Assembly (NCBI GenBank): GCA_041672465.1
Contig: JBAYZO010000009.1
Span: 1 to 53,464 of the forward strand
Direction: 5' to 3'
DNA length: 53,464 bases
DNA from: UBA1206 sp041672465
GTDB taxonomy: Bacteria > Bacillota > Clostridia > Oscillospirales > CAG-382
The notes beneath the pieces are model-generated. The model saw nothing but the letters and a program-made list of their open reading frames with translations, made no database searches and was not told where the DNA came from. The position numbers and the translations under genes are program-made. Position 1 is the stretch's first letter; every line of letters begins with the position of its first letter. This document shows, piece after piece, positions 42,173-49,523 of the stretch.

Positions 42173-44335
42173 ATGGCAAGGTCTTCTTGCGTCATACTCG
42201 CGGGCGGAAAAGGGGAGAGGCTTTACCCCATAACCCAAACCCGCCCGAAACCGCTCTGCCCCGTCGGGAGGACAAGCTGTCTCGGGAGGTGTATTGTCTC
42301 GGCTAAAAAGGCCGGGATAAAAGATATTTCGGTAACGGCGTTTTACCTTGCCGATGAAATTGAAAAAGAGGCGAAAAAATACGGCGACATAAAAGTAGTG
42401 AGAGAAACCACTCCGCTTGGCACCGCGGGGTGCGTAAAGCAGTGCTTCCCGTCGGGGAAGAATGTGCTTGTGCTGTCGGGCGACTGCGTAAACGAGTTTG
42501 ACCTGCGGGGACTGCTGGCCTTTCATGAAAAAATGCGGCTTTCGGGGTGCGTCTGCACGATAGCCGTCACAATAACTCCCTACCCCACAAATTACGGGGT
42601 GGTCACGGTCAAGGATTCGCTCATAACGCGGTTTTCAGAAAAACCAAGCTGGGAAAACGTCACGTCCGACATCATTAACGCCGGCATTTATGTGCTGACC
42701 GACGAGGCTCTCGGCGAAATCCCGCGAGAGGGATTTTTTGATTTCTCAAACGATTTGTTTCCACGACTTATGGCAGCGGGGCGAAAAATCGCCGCTTGGC
42801 AGACCGCCGACTACTGGTGCGACATAGGCAACCCAAAAGCGCTGTACGACTGCGCCATGCGTTATTCAAACGGCAGGTCTTCCATACATCCAAGCTCAAA
42901 AATACACGAAAGCGCCGTTGTCACTTCTTCGATAATCATGGAAAACGCGTCGGTCGGCAAAGGGACGAGAATAAACAGCTCGATAATCTGCGAGGACGTG
43001 ATTATAAAAGAAAACGTCAACATTCCCGAGGGCTGCGTCGTCGGCGGCGGAGCGGTGATAGGTCAGGGCGCGGAGTTTGCCCGGGGGGTTTCGGTCGCCT
43101 CCGGGGTGCTTGTGGGCAAAGGGGGAAAAATTATGAAAGACGTGAGGTTTGGCGGCGTAAAGGGAAGACTGTTTGACGGCGACGAGGGGATTTCCGGCGT
43201 TTACGGGCATACGTTCGACCCCGCCGACGGGCTTGTTTTGGGAAGATCTCTCTGCGAGGCGGCCGAAAAGCCGGCGGGCGAGGCTGCGCGGATAAAAATC
43301 GGCGTTATGTATTCCGACACCCCCCACTCAAAGCTTTTCGGGGACGCGCTCTCGGACGGCGTGAGATACGGCGGCGGAGTGTGCTATTATCTGGGCGAGG
43401 GCTTTTTGTCGCTTTGCGGCTACTGCGCCAAGACGTTTTGTCTGAATTTTTCGGTTTTTGTCGACGTGGGGGCTGACTTTTCGCTTTCAGTGCAGATTTT
43501 CGATCAAAACTGGCGGCAAGTAAAAGGGAGGGCCGCACTTAAGATTGAATCCGCTTTTTACCGGGGCGGGGGGAAAGTTTACACTCCGCGCCCTATGTTT
43601 ATCCCCGGTGAATTTGAAAAACCTCTCTATCTTTACGCATCGTCGCTTTTGGCTTTATCGGAGGGCGGCTATAAAAAACCCTTCGCGGTTGACGCGTCGA
43701 ACCCTCCGGGAAACGTGCTGTACTCGGTCTTAAAAAAGCTTGGCTGTGATGTTTTAAACGAAATGTCGTCATATCCCCGGCTAATCGTTTCAAGCGACGG
43801 CAGACAACTTTCCGCCATGACCCGTGAGGGCGAAGAACTTGGGTTCTGGCAGCTCCTTTGTTTTTACTTAGGGTTTGTCGCCGAAAAGAAAAAGCTTATT
43901 TATGTCCCGGACGATCTCCCGTTTTCAATCACTCGGTTTCTTGAGTCAAAATCCGCCGAGTGCAGGAGATGCGGCGACAAGGCCGACGCGGGGAAGGACT
44001 TTGACCCCTGTTTTAGGGACGGCTGTTTTTTAGGGGTAAGCGTCATTGACGCGCTGAAAAGAGAAAATCTTGATTTTTCAGATATCCCGAAACATATACC
44101 GTCGTTCCATATCCGGACGGTGTTCGGAGAGTACGAGGAGAGAGAAAAAGCAAGGAAAGTCAAGCTGCTCTGCGAAGAATGCGGTTTTGACGACGGCGCG
44201 AGGTTTAATTTTGAAAACGGGCTTGTCCGGCTTTTGCCGTCGTCGCCCAAGGGCTTTAAAATTATTTCAGAGGCGGCAAGCTCCGAATACGCCGATGAGC
44301 TCTGCGACTTCGGGCTTAAAAAATTAAAAGATTAG
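42173..44335 (+). CDS. Sugar-phosphate nucleotidyltransferase fused to a phosphomannomutase-like domain
   Basis: A 720-residue three-part protein. Residues 1-230 are a nucleotidyltransferase (LAGGKGERLYPIT with Gly-rich loop 11-16, Lys26, SGDCVNEFD and NAGIYVL). Residues 240-325 are a left-handed beta-helix of hexapeptide repeats. Residues about 345-720 resemble phosphohexomutases, but the phosphoserine motif TASHNP is not visible: the aligned place reads GADFSLSVQIFD. Fusions of this type are called mannose-1-phosphate guanylyltransferase/phosphomannomutase. The first domain is likely active and the last one degenerate. It is a lone + strand gene among - strand ones and may supply a nucleotide sugar for surface glycans. 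Confidence 0.85.
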   Translation: MARSSCVILAGGKGERLYPITQTRPKPLCPVGRTSCLGRCIVSAKKAGIKDISVTAFYLADEIEKEAKKYGDIKVVRETTPLGTAGCVKQCFPSGKNVLVLSGDCVNEFDLRGLLAFHEKMRLSGCVCTIAVTITPYPTNYGVVTVKDSLITRFSEKPSWENVTSDIINAGIYVLTDEALGEIPREGFFDFSNDLFPRLMAAGRKIAAWQTADYWCDIGNPKALYDCAMRYSNGRSSIHPSSKIHESAVVTSSIIMENASVGKGTRINSSIICEDVIIKENVNIPEGCVVGGGAVIGQGAEFARGVSVASGVLVGKGGKIMKDVRFGGVKGRLFDGDEGISGVYGHTFDPADGLVLGRSLCEAAEKPAGEAARIKIGVMYSDTPHSKLFGDALSDGVRYGGGVCYYLGEGFLSLCGYCAKTFCLNFSVFVDVGADFSLSVQIFDQNWRQVKGRAALKIESAFYRGGGKVYTPRPMFIPGEFEKPLYLYASSLLALSEGGYKKPFAVDASNPPGNVLYSVLKKLGCDVLNEMSSYPRLIVSSDGRQLSAMTREGEELGFWQLLCFYLGFVAEKKKLIYVPDDLPFSITRFLESKSAECRRCGDKADAGKDFDPCFRDGCFLGVSVIDALKRENLDFSDIPKHIPSFHIRTVFGEYEEREKARKVKLLCEECGFDDGARFNFENGLVRLLPSSPKGFKIISEAASSEYADELCDFGLKKLKD

Positions 44336-44358
44336 TTTTTTCTTTGTGTAAAACAAAA

Positions 44359-44385
44359 ACCGGGCCGATAAAGACCCGGTAAAAC
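44359..44385. terminator. Terminator between the nucleotidyltransferase and jag genes
   Basis: ACCGGG (44359-44364) pairs with CCCGGT (44375-44380). On the - strand the stem is followed by TTTTTGTTTT, a good U-tract, so it mainly ends the rpmH-jag operon. For the + strand it is weaker, although a T-run lies at 44388-44394. Confidence 0.75.
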
Positions 44386-44402
44386 TGTTTTTTGTTTCGC
44401 GC

Positions 44403-45098
44403 TTATTGCTCGCGCGGCGACTGCTGCTTTTGAGGTTGTTTTTCTTTCGGGGAGGGCTTTTTCATCTTGTTGTCGGGGCAGATAATGACTTTTCTCTCGT
44501 CGTCGGCGCCGACGGAATAAGTCGAAACGCCTTTTATCCCCTGAACTTCATAGTGAATGATCCGCCTCTCATATGCCGACATGGGCTCCAGCGCGAACGA
44601 GCGGTCGTATTTCACGGCCTTTTCGGCTATCCTGCGGGCGAGCTGCTTTAGCGCCTCCCTGCGTTTTTCGCGGTAGCCCTGAACGTCCACCGTCACCCTG
44701 AAGTAGTCTTTTCTCCCTTTGTTGGCGGCGAGCGTGGCGAGGTATTGAAGCGCGTCGAGCACTTCGCCGTGGCGGCCGATGAGAAGACCCATATCGTCGC
44801 CGGCAACCGAAACATAAACGCCCTCTTCGTCTTCCGTAACCGAAAGATCGGCCGGAATACCCATGCCCGAAAGTATTGTTTTTATAAAATTGCTCGCCTT
44901 GTCCGCCGGGGTCGCCTCATAAATCACCCTCACGACGGCGTCGGCGGCGCCGATTCCCAAAAAGCCTTTTGTCGGCTCCTGAAGCACCGTGTATGTCACT
45001 TTTTCCGCCGCTACGCCCAACGCGCCGGCGCCGGCTTCCACCGCCAAAGCAACCGTTTTGGCGCTTTGAACTGATTCTGTTAGCGTGTTGTTTTGCAT
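44403..45098 (-). CDS. jag: RNA-binding protein Jag/KhpB
   Basis: KhpB binds RNA with KhpA and affects cell division and elongation. The 231-residue protein has a Jag_N domain (1-55, PTKGFLGIG), a KH domain (about 75-150, GLLIGRHGEVLDAL) and an R3H domain (about 150-210, EPMSAYERRIIH). A Lys/Gln/Pro-rich tail ends it. It follows yidC by 11 nt, the usual operon. PrkC-type kinases phosphorylate this family in other Bacillota. Confidence 0.95.
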   Translation of the reverse strand: MQNNTLTESVQSAKTVALAVEAGAGALGVAAEKVTYTVLQEPTKGFLGIGAADAVVRVIYEATPADKASNFIKTILSGMGIPADLSVTEDEEGVYVSVAGDDMGLLIGRHGEVLDALQYLATLAANKGRKDYFRVTVDVQGYREKRREALKQLARRIAEKAVKYDRSFALEPMSAYERRIIHYEVQGIKGVSTYSVGADDERKVIICPDNKMKKPSPKEKQPQKQQSPREQ

Positions 45099-45109
45099 AT
45101 CAATATTCC

Positions 45110-46618
45110 TTATTTGTTGTCTTTTTCGCTGTCGTTGCCGCCGTCACTGTCGGCGTCACCGTCCAAACCCTTTTTGCCCCCCGCTTCTCTCTTTTCGTCG
45201 GGCTTGAGCATTGCCTTTTCAAGCCGGCCGCTTGGCGACGGCTCGTCAGACGACAGCATCTCATATTTTGTGCCGGGGCTTTTTTTGTCCCCCGACTTAA
45301 TTATAAGGTTGTCATAGGTGTCGTCGTCTTCGTCCACCTCAATGGTGATAACCTTTTTCCTTTTGGCTTTGAGCTGTTTTTTAAGCTCGGCGACTTCTTC
45401 CTCCGTAACCGTGGGGATAGGATACATGCGCGCGAGCAGGAAAGTCTGCCCCACGCCCAAAACCGTAGTGTAGATCCAGTACACCCCGATGGCGGCCGGG
45501 AAAGACGCCCAAGCGATATACGTGGTGAACAGCGGAAGCCCCCACTTCATAAACCCTCCGCCCGGCTGTACGCCGTCGGCGGTCGCGGGCTGAACCGAAA
45601 GCTTTTTTGTGACCACTCCCGAATAAAAAGAAGTTAAAAACACAAGCAGCGGTATGAGAAGAAGGGTTGAAAACCCTTTCTGACCGGGGGTGTCAAGGAG
45701 CGTCATCTTGCCAAAGTAGGTAAACTTCGGTATAGATCCCACAAAATCTTTGTTAAAATCAAGCTCGGCCGGGATGTTTTTGTAAACGATTTCTTCGTCT
45801 ACCCCGACTTTGATTAAGTCGTCGATAATTTTATCGCGGTAGTCGTACACGATAAACTCGGTGAGATTAAACTCATAATTGGTGTTGCCGGTAAAATCGT
45901 TGCCGTCCCATCTCCCGCCGGTGACCTTCGCGCCGAAATATTCCATCAGCTTAACGTAGTCTTCCTCAAACGCTTTTAGGGTGTCGCGGGTTTCATCGGG
46001 AGAGATTTCGGTTTCCCCGCTCCCCCCGGCAAGGCCGACGATTGCCGCCGTCTGCTGAACGTCCCGGTTAGACGTTGTTTCCCCTTCTTCCGAAACTTCC
46101 CCGCCCCCGTTGTTATTGCCATTGTTGTCTATGATATCAATAAGCCCCGACTCCCTGACAGCCGATACCGCGCCGTCAAGAATCTGAACGGCGGTTTTGT
46201 ACTGACTGTTTACGTCAATGTTTGTGGAGGTGGTATAGGTCAGCGGCATTCTTATAACGCCGTACAGGATAATAATAATGGGGAGCTGAATGAGCAGGGG
46301 GAGACATCCGGAATAAGGGCTGTAACCTTCTTTCCTGTAAAGCTCCTGCACTTCCATGTTCATTTTTTGCTGGGTCGCTCTGTCTTTCCGCCCTTTGTAC
46401 TTTTCGCGGATAATCATTTCCTTGGGGCGAAGTTTACCCATTTTAACGCTGGATTTTTGCTGTTTTATAGACAGCGGAAACAGCACGATCTTTACAATCA
46501 AGGTAAAGATAAACAGCGCTATGATGTAATAGTTGCCCGAAATAGAATTGCAGACCTTCAGCAGACCGCCAAAAACGGTGTAAAAAATACTAAAAATAGG
46601 ATTACTGGCGTCGCACAT
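45110..46618 (-). CDS. yidC: Membrane protein insertase YidC with a large extracellular insertion
   Basis: YidC inserts and folds membrane proteins. The 502-residue protein keeps the five core helices (about 30-50, 103-125, 316-335, 358-376 and 378-396) and the segment SPYSGCLPLLIQLPI. Gram-positive YidC is about 250-290 residues; here the loop between the second and third helices (126-315) is about 190 residues and includes Asn/Gly/Glu-rich parts. A Lys lies where the hydrophilic-groove Arg is usual (LIVKIVLFPL). The C-terminal tail (400-502) goes from basic to acidic. AAAGGG precedes the ATG. Confidence 0.93.
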   Translation of the reverse strand: MCDASNPIFSIFYTVFGGLLKVCNSISGNYYIIALFIFTLIVKIVLFPLSIKQQKSSVKMGKLRPKEMIIREKYKGRKDRATQQKMNMEVQELYRKEGYSPYSGCLPLLIQLPIIIILYGVIRMPLTYTTSTNIDVNSQYKTAVQILDGAVSAVRESGLIDIIDNNGNNNGGGEVSEEGETTSNRDVQQTAAIVGLAGGSGETEISPDETRDTLKAFEEDYVKLMEYFGAKVTGGRWDGNDFTGNTNYEFNLTEFIVYDYRDKIIDDLIKVGVDEEIVYKNIPAELDFNKDFVGSIPKFTYFGKMTLLDTPGQKGFSTLLLIPLLVFLTSFYSGVVTKKLSVQPATADGVQPGGGFMKWGLPLFTTYIAWASFPAAIGVYWIYTTVLGVGQTFLLARMYPIPTVTEEEVAELKKQLKAKRKKVITIEVDEDDDTYDNLIIKSGDKKSPGTKYEMLSSDEPSPSGRLEKAMLKPDEKREAGGKKGLDGDADSDGGNDSEKDNK

Positions 46619-46624
46619 GTTTTT

Positions 46625-46849
46625 TTAGCCCTTTCTTTTTTGAGGAACAGGGTCGTAGCCGCCCTTAAAGAGGGGGTTACAACGCAAAACGCGGAATACG
46701 GAAAGAAAAATACCGACAAAAAATCCTCTTGTCTCAAACGCCTCCAAGGCATAGGCGGAGCAGGTGGGATAAAACCTGCACGATGGGGGGATATCGGGGG
46801 AGATCCGGCTCTGATAAAATTTAATTAGAAATATCGCCGCTCTTTTCAT
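46625..46849 (-). CDS. yidD: Membrane protein insertion efficiency factor YidD
   Basis: A 74-residue protein with the full family signature: IKFYQSRISPDIPPSCRFYP, TCSAYALEAF, and RCNPLFKGGYDPV near the end. YidD helps YidC-mediated insertion. It lies 6 nt before yidC. A repeat cluster separates it from rnpA. Confidence 0.95.
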   Translation of the reverse strand: MKRAAIFLIKFYQSRISPDIPPSCRFYPTCSAYALEAFETRGFFVGIFLSVFRVLRCNPLFKGGYDPVPQKRKG

Positions 46850-46885
46850 TTTTGTGCCTGTCTCTTTTTGTCAGAACGCAGCTTT

Positions 46886-47035
46886 TTTGGCGGTTTCGCT
46901 TTAGCGATTTTACAAATTCGGAGTGCCGCAATCTTTTTAGTCTATCACTTTTACAGATTCAGAGTGCTGCGATCTTTTTGTCGGTTTCGCGTAAGCGAAA
47001 TTGCAATTGTTTAAATTGCAAAGACAAAAAGTCGC
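46886..47035. repeat. Three-way-junction palindromic element, copy 3, with degenerate tandem halves
   Basis: Core 46969-47035: outer stem GCGA plus CTTTTTGTC with GACAAAAAG plus TCGC, and inner hairpins TTTCGC/GCGAAA and TTGCAATT/AATTGCAA. Base pairs differ from copies 1 and 2, but pairing is kept. Upstream are two partial units: one with TTTCGCTTTAGCGA (46893-46906) and one starting GCCGCAATCTTTTT (46925-46938). Both are preceded or followed by a TTTTACARATTC-RGAGTGC segment. The element ends 5 nt before the rnpA stop codon. Confidence 0.85.
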
Positions 47036-47039
47036 TACG

Positions 47040-47450
47040 TCACCCTTTTAGTATGCCCGCTTTTTTTAAAAGGAAGAACAGCTCTTCAAAAATATCGGAA
47101 AACCCTGCCGTGACCGCGCTTTGCCTTGCCACCGCGACCACGAGATAACCCTCGCCAAACAGCGGGTAAAGCTGTCTGAACGCCTCTTTCAGCCGCCGTC
47201 TGACTTTGTTTCGCGTAACCGCGTTCCCCCTTGCTTTTGAGACGGTTATGCCTATTTTTGTCTTTGTGTTGGGGCTTATTTTGTTTTTGGTGACTTCTTT
47301 TTGAGCGCGGGCTTGTCCCGGTTTAAAGTCCGGTCTTCCCTTAAGGCAATAAAGCGCGATATATCTGCCGGAATAATTCTTGCCCCTTGAATACAGACGG
47401 GTGAAAGTTTTGTTTTCCCTTATCGTGACTAATTTTTTAGATGTTTCCAT
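47040..47450 (-). CDS. rnpA: Ribonuclease P protein component
   Basis: RnpA binds the catalytic RNA of RNase P for tRNA 5' processing. The 136-residue protein starts with IRENKTFTRLYSRG and has the RNR signature KARGNAVTRNKVRRRLKEAFR (read in two parts, KARGNAVTRN and KVRRRLKEAFR). A basic insertion of about 20 residues lies before it (65-85). It is transcribed with rpmH, 43 nt upstream. Confidence 0.95.
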   Translation of the reverse strand: METSKKLVTIRENKTFTRLYSRGKNYSGRYIALYCLKGRPDFKPGQARAQKEVTKNKISPNTKTKIGITVSKARGNAVTRNKVRRRLKEAFRQLYPLFGEGYLVVAVARQSAVTAGFSDIFEELFFLLKKAGILKG

Positions 47451-47493
47451 GCCTTTTTGGCGCCGGACGGGCTTTTGGCGGCTTCGGCTTTGC

Positions 47494-47628
47494 CTAATAG
47501 GTAAGCCTTGCCCTGCCCTTCGCGCGCCTTCTCTTTAAAACTTTTCGCCCGTTCGAGTCCGCCATTCTCTTTCTGAAACCGTGTTCTTTTTTTCTGTGAC
47601 GTTTTTTCGGCTGGTATGTCCTAAGCAT
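47494..47628 (-). CDS. rpmH: 50S ribosomal protein L34
   Basis: The 44-residue protein is canonical L34: MLRTYQPKKRHRKKEHGFRK at the start and RRAKGRARLTY at the end. AAGGAGG lies about 8 nt before ATG 47628. A longer frame reaching 47727 would run through the promoter and is not used. It opens the rpmH-rnpA-yidD-yidC-jag operon next to dnaA. Confidence 0.97.
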   Translation of the reverse strand: MLRTYQPKKRHRKKEHGFRKRMADSNGRKVLKRRRAKGRARLTY

Positions 47629-47716
47629 ACGGCACACCTCCTTACTTGGATTTGCCGCCCGGCGGCACTTTTGTTGTTTTGTTATAAAGTGTCCGACAGA
47701 CAAAGCGGCAATATAC

Positions 47717-47746
47717 ATTATAAACATAAATTTTTTTAAAAGTCAA
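47717..47746 (-). promoter_or_regulatory. rpmH operon promoter overlapping a DnaA-box-like site
   Basis: On the - strand TTGACT (47746-47741) is followed after 18 nt by a consensus TATAAT (47722-47717). The sequence TTATAAACA (47718-47726, + strand) overlaps the -10 box and matches the box variant seen in the dnaA-dnaN spacer, so DnaA could repress this promoter. Another related 9-mer, TTATAAAGT, is at 47692-47700. Confidence 0.7.
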
Positions 47747-47774
47747 TAGATTTTTACAAATATGGGGTTTTTGG

Positions 47775-47784
47775 GGGCATGCCC
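47775..47784. promoter_or_regulatory. GC palindrome in the rpmH-dnaA spacer
   Basis: GGGCATGCCC is a perfect 10-bp palindrome in a very AT-rich stretch, 21 nt upstream of the dnaA -35 box. It could be a protein-binding site. Nothing identifies the protein. Confidence 0.3.
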
Positions 47785-47804
47785 ATATAATTCTTGATAT
47801 AGTC

Positions 47805-47833
47805 TTGAATTTTGAAACAATATATGCTATACT
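47805..47833 (+). promoter_or_regulatory. dnaA promoter (extended -10)
   Basis: TTGAAT (47805-47810), a 17-nt spacer and TATACT (47828-47833). The bases TGC directly before the -10 box make it an extended -10 promoter. The 5' UTR is about 50 nt. Confidence 0.8.
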
Positions 47834-47886
47834 GTAGAAGGACTTTTTTGGGTTTTTTTTGCTTTCGCATAGGGGGTTTTTCAACC

Positions 47887-49284
47887 ATGAATATAAACAT
47901 TTCGCCTCCGAAGACTTCCCAAGCAATGACTTCGGAACAAATAAATATCGCGGAATCTTATCTCCGGGAAGTGCTGGACAAGCTGAGAGCCGCCCTTGAC
48001 CCCTCCACGGTGGACTTGTGGTTCGGGAGAGCGAAAGTCGCCTTTTTTGACGGCGACGCGATAACCGTGGCGGCGGAAAACGAATTTAAAAAGAACACGG
48101 TTATAAACCGCTACTTAAACCGTCTGGAAGCGGGTTTTGAGGAAGTCGCCGGCAGGCGGATACGGGTTATAATAACCAGCCGGGACGAGATAAACGAAGA
48201 AGAAAACCGGATTTTCTCGCAGGCTCCCCAGCCCAAGGTCAAACCCGAAGAAAAAAATCAAGAAGCGGCTTTAATTTATCACGACTATACTTTTGACAAC
48301 TTTGTGGTTGGGCTTTCAAACAAGGTGGCGCAGTCGGCGTGCTTGGCGGTGGCGACAAACCCCGTTATACGGATAAACCCCTTGTTTTTATACGGGCCCT
48401 CGGGGCTTGGGAAAACGCATCTGCTGTTCGCCACGGTAAACGAGGCTTTTCGCAAAAACCCCGGCGTCACCGTGCTTTACGTCACCGGCGAACAATTCAC
48501 AAATGAAATCATCGACGCCATAACCGCTAAAAACACCACCGAATTCCGCGAAAAATACCGCAGCGTCGATATGCTCCTCGTCGACGATATTCAGTTTATC
48601 GCGGGCAAGGTAGCGGTTCAGGAAGAGTTTTTCCACACTTTCGACACCCTGTATAAAATGCAAAAACAAATAGTCCTAACCTCCGATAAACCCCCAAAAG
48701 ACATAAACCCTCTTGAGGAACGGCTTAAGACGCGGTTTGAAATGGGTTTGATAGCCGATATCCAGCCCCCCGAAACAGAGCTTAGAACGGCAATCTTCAA
48801 GCAAAAGGCAAAAACTCTCGGGCTTGAGATACCAAACGACGTGCTTACATATCTGGCGGAAAACATAAAGTCAAACGTAAGGCAAATCGAAGGGGCTATA
48901 AAAAAGCTTTGGGCGCAGTCGTTTATAACAAACGAAAAAATAAATCTCAATATGGCGCAAAGCATTTTGTCGGATTATTTCAGGGAGAGCAAGGCTGCAA
49001 TAACCCCCGAGATTATTTTTAAACAAATCGAAAAACGCTACGGAATTTCAAAAGAAGAAATGACGGGCAAAAAGCGGACGGCGGAAATTGTGTTTTCCCG
49101 CCATATGGCGATTTATCTCATCCATGAGTTTACCGATCTTTCACTTAAGAAAATAGGCCGGGTTTTCGACCGCGACCATTCCACTATCATATCCGCGCGC
49201 GACAACGTGATAAAGCGCATGAAGACGGACCCGCTCTTCGGCAGGGAGATAACGGAAATCAAAGAAGAATTAACCCAAAAATAA
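47887..49284 (+). CDS. dnaA: Chromosomal replication initiator protein DnaA
   Basis: DnaA opens the origin and loads the helicase. The 465-residue protein has domain I (about 20-100), a short linker, the AAA+ domain with Walker A GPSGLGKT (170-177) and Walker B LLVDDIQF (230-237), and the domain IV helix-turn-helix. The DNA-binding signature reads FDRDHSTII where FGGRDHTTV is usual: it is one residue shorter, with Ser for the second-last Thr. ATG 47887 is chosen because AGGGGG lies 10 nt upstream. A frame to 47812 would include the promoter. Confidence 0.97.
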   Translation: MNINISPPKTSQAMTSEQINIAESYLREVLDKLRAALDPSTVDLWFGRAKVAFFDGDAITVAAENEFKKNTVINRYLNRLEAGFEEVAGRRIRVIITSRDEINEEENRIFSQAPQPKVKPEEKNQEAALIYHDYTFDNFVVGLSNKVAQSACLAVATNPVIRINPLFLYGPSGLGKTHLLFATVNEAFRKNPGVTVLYVTGEQFTNEIIDAITAKNTTEFREKYRSVDMLLVDDIQFIAGKVAVQEEFFHTFDTLYKMQKQIVLTSDKPPKDINPLEERLKTRFEMGLIADIQPPETELRTAIFKQKAKTLGLEIPNDVLTYLAENIKSNVRQIEGAIKKLWAQSFITNEKINLNMAQSILSDYFRESKAAITPEIIFKQIEKRYGISKEEMTGKKRTAEIVFSRHMAIYLIHEFTDLSLKKIGRVFDRDHSTIISARDNVIKRMKTDPLFGREITEIKEELTQK

Positions 49285-49523
49285 AGAAAATTAACCCTAA
49301 ACAAAATTAAAAAAAGTTACAAAACGAAAATATTTACATATCAACAGACTTTAACACCTTTTATAAACAAAATTTTTAGAAAAAAAGCCTTATAATAAAA
49401 GCAAAGCCACCACTTATAAACTTTTTAACACTGCCTACTACTATTATTACTACTACCTCGTATTAATAAACGCTTTATTTCTTTAAAAAAAGCGGATTTA
49501 AAATAAAACCGGAGGTTTTGAAA
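49285..49523 (+). other. oriC: DnaA boxes, DnaA-trios and AT-rich unwinding region
   Basis: The dnaA-dnaN spacer is about 80 percent AT. Two DnaA-box-like 9-mers abut at 49414-49422 (TTATAAACT) and 49422-49430 (TTTTTAACA). After CTGC (49431-49434) come seven consecutive 3-nt units at 49435-49455: three CTA, two TTA, two CTA. An AT-rich stretch follows. This is the order of the basal unwinding system known from Bacillus (box pair, GC spacer, DnaA-trios). Another TTATAAACA box lies at 49361-49369. CGCTTT/AAAGCG (49471-49494) may be a weak dnaA terminator. Confidence 0.85.

Noticed and set aside
47812..47886. A 25-codon N-terminal extension of DnaA
   Set aside because: It includes the dnaA -10 box and has no ribosome binding site. 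ATG 47887 has a good AGGGGG site and matches the family length.
47642..47926. A - strand frame of 94 codons across the rpmH-dnaA spacer
   Set aside because: It crosses both promoters and the ribosome binding sites, has no start signal and looks like translated AT-rich DNA.
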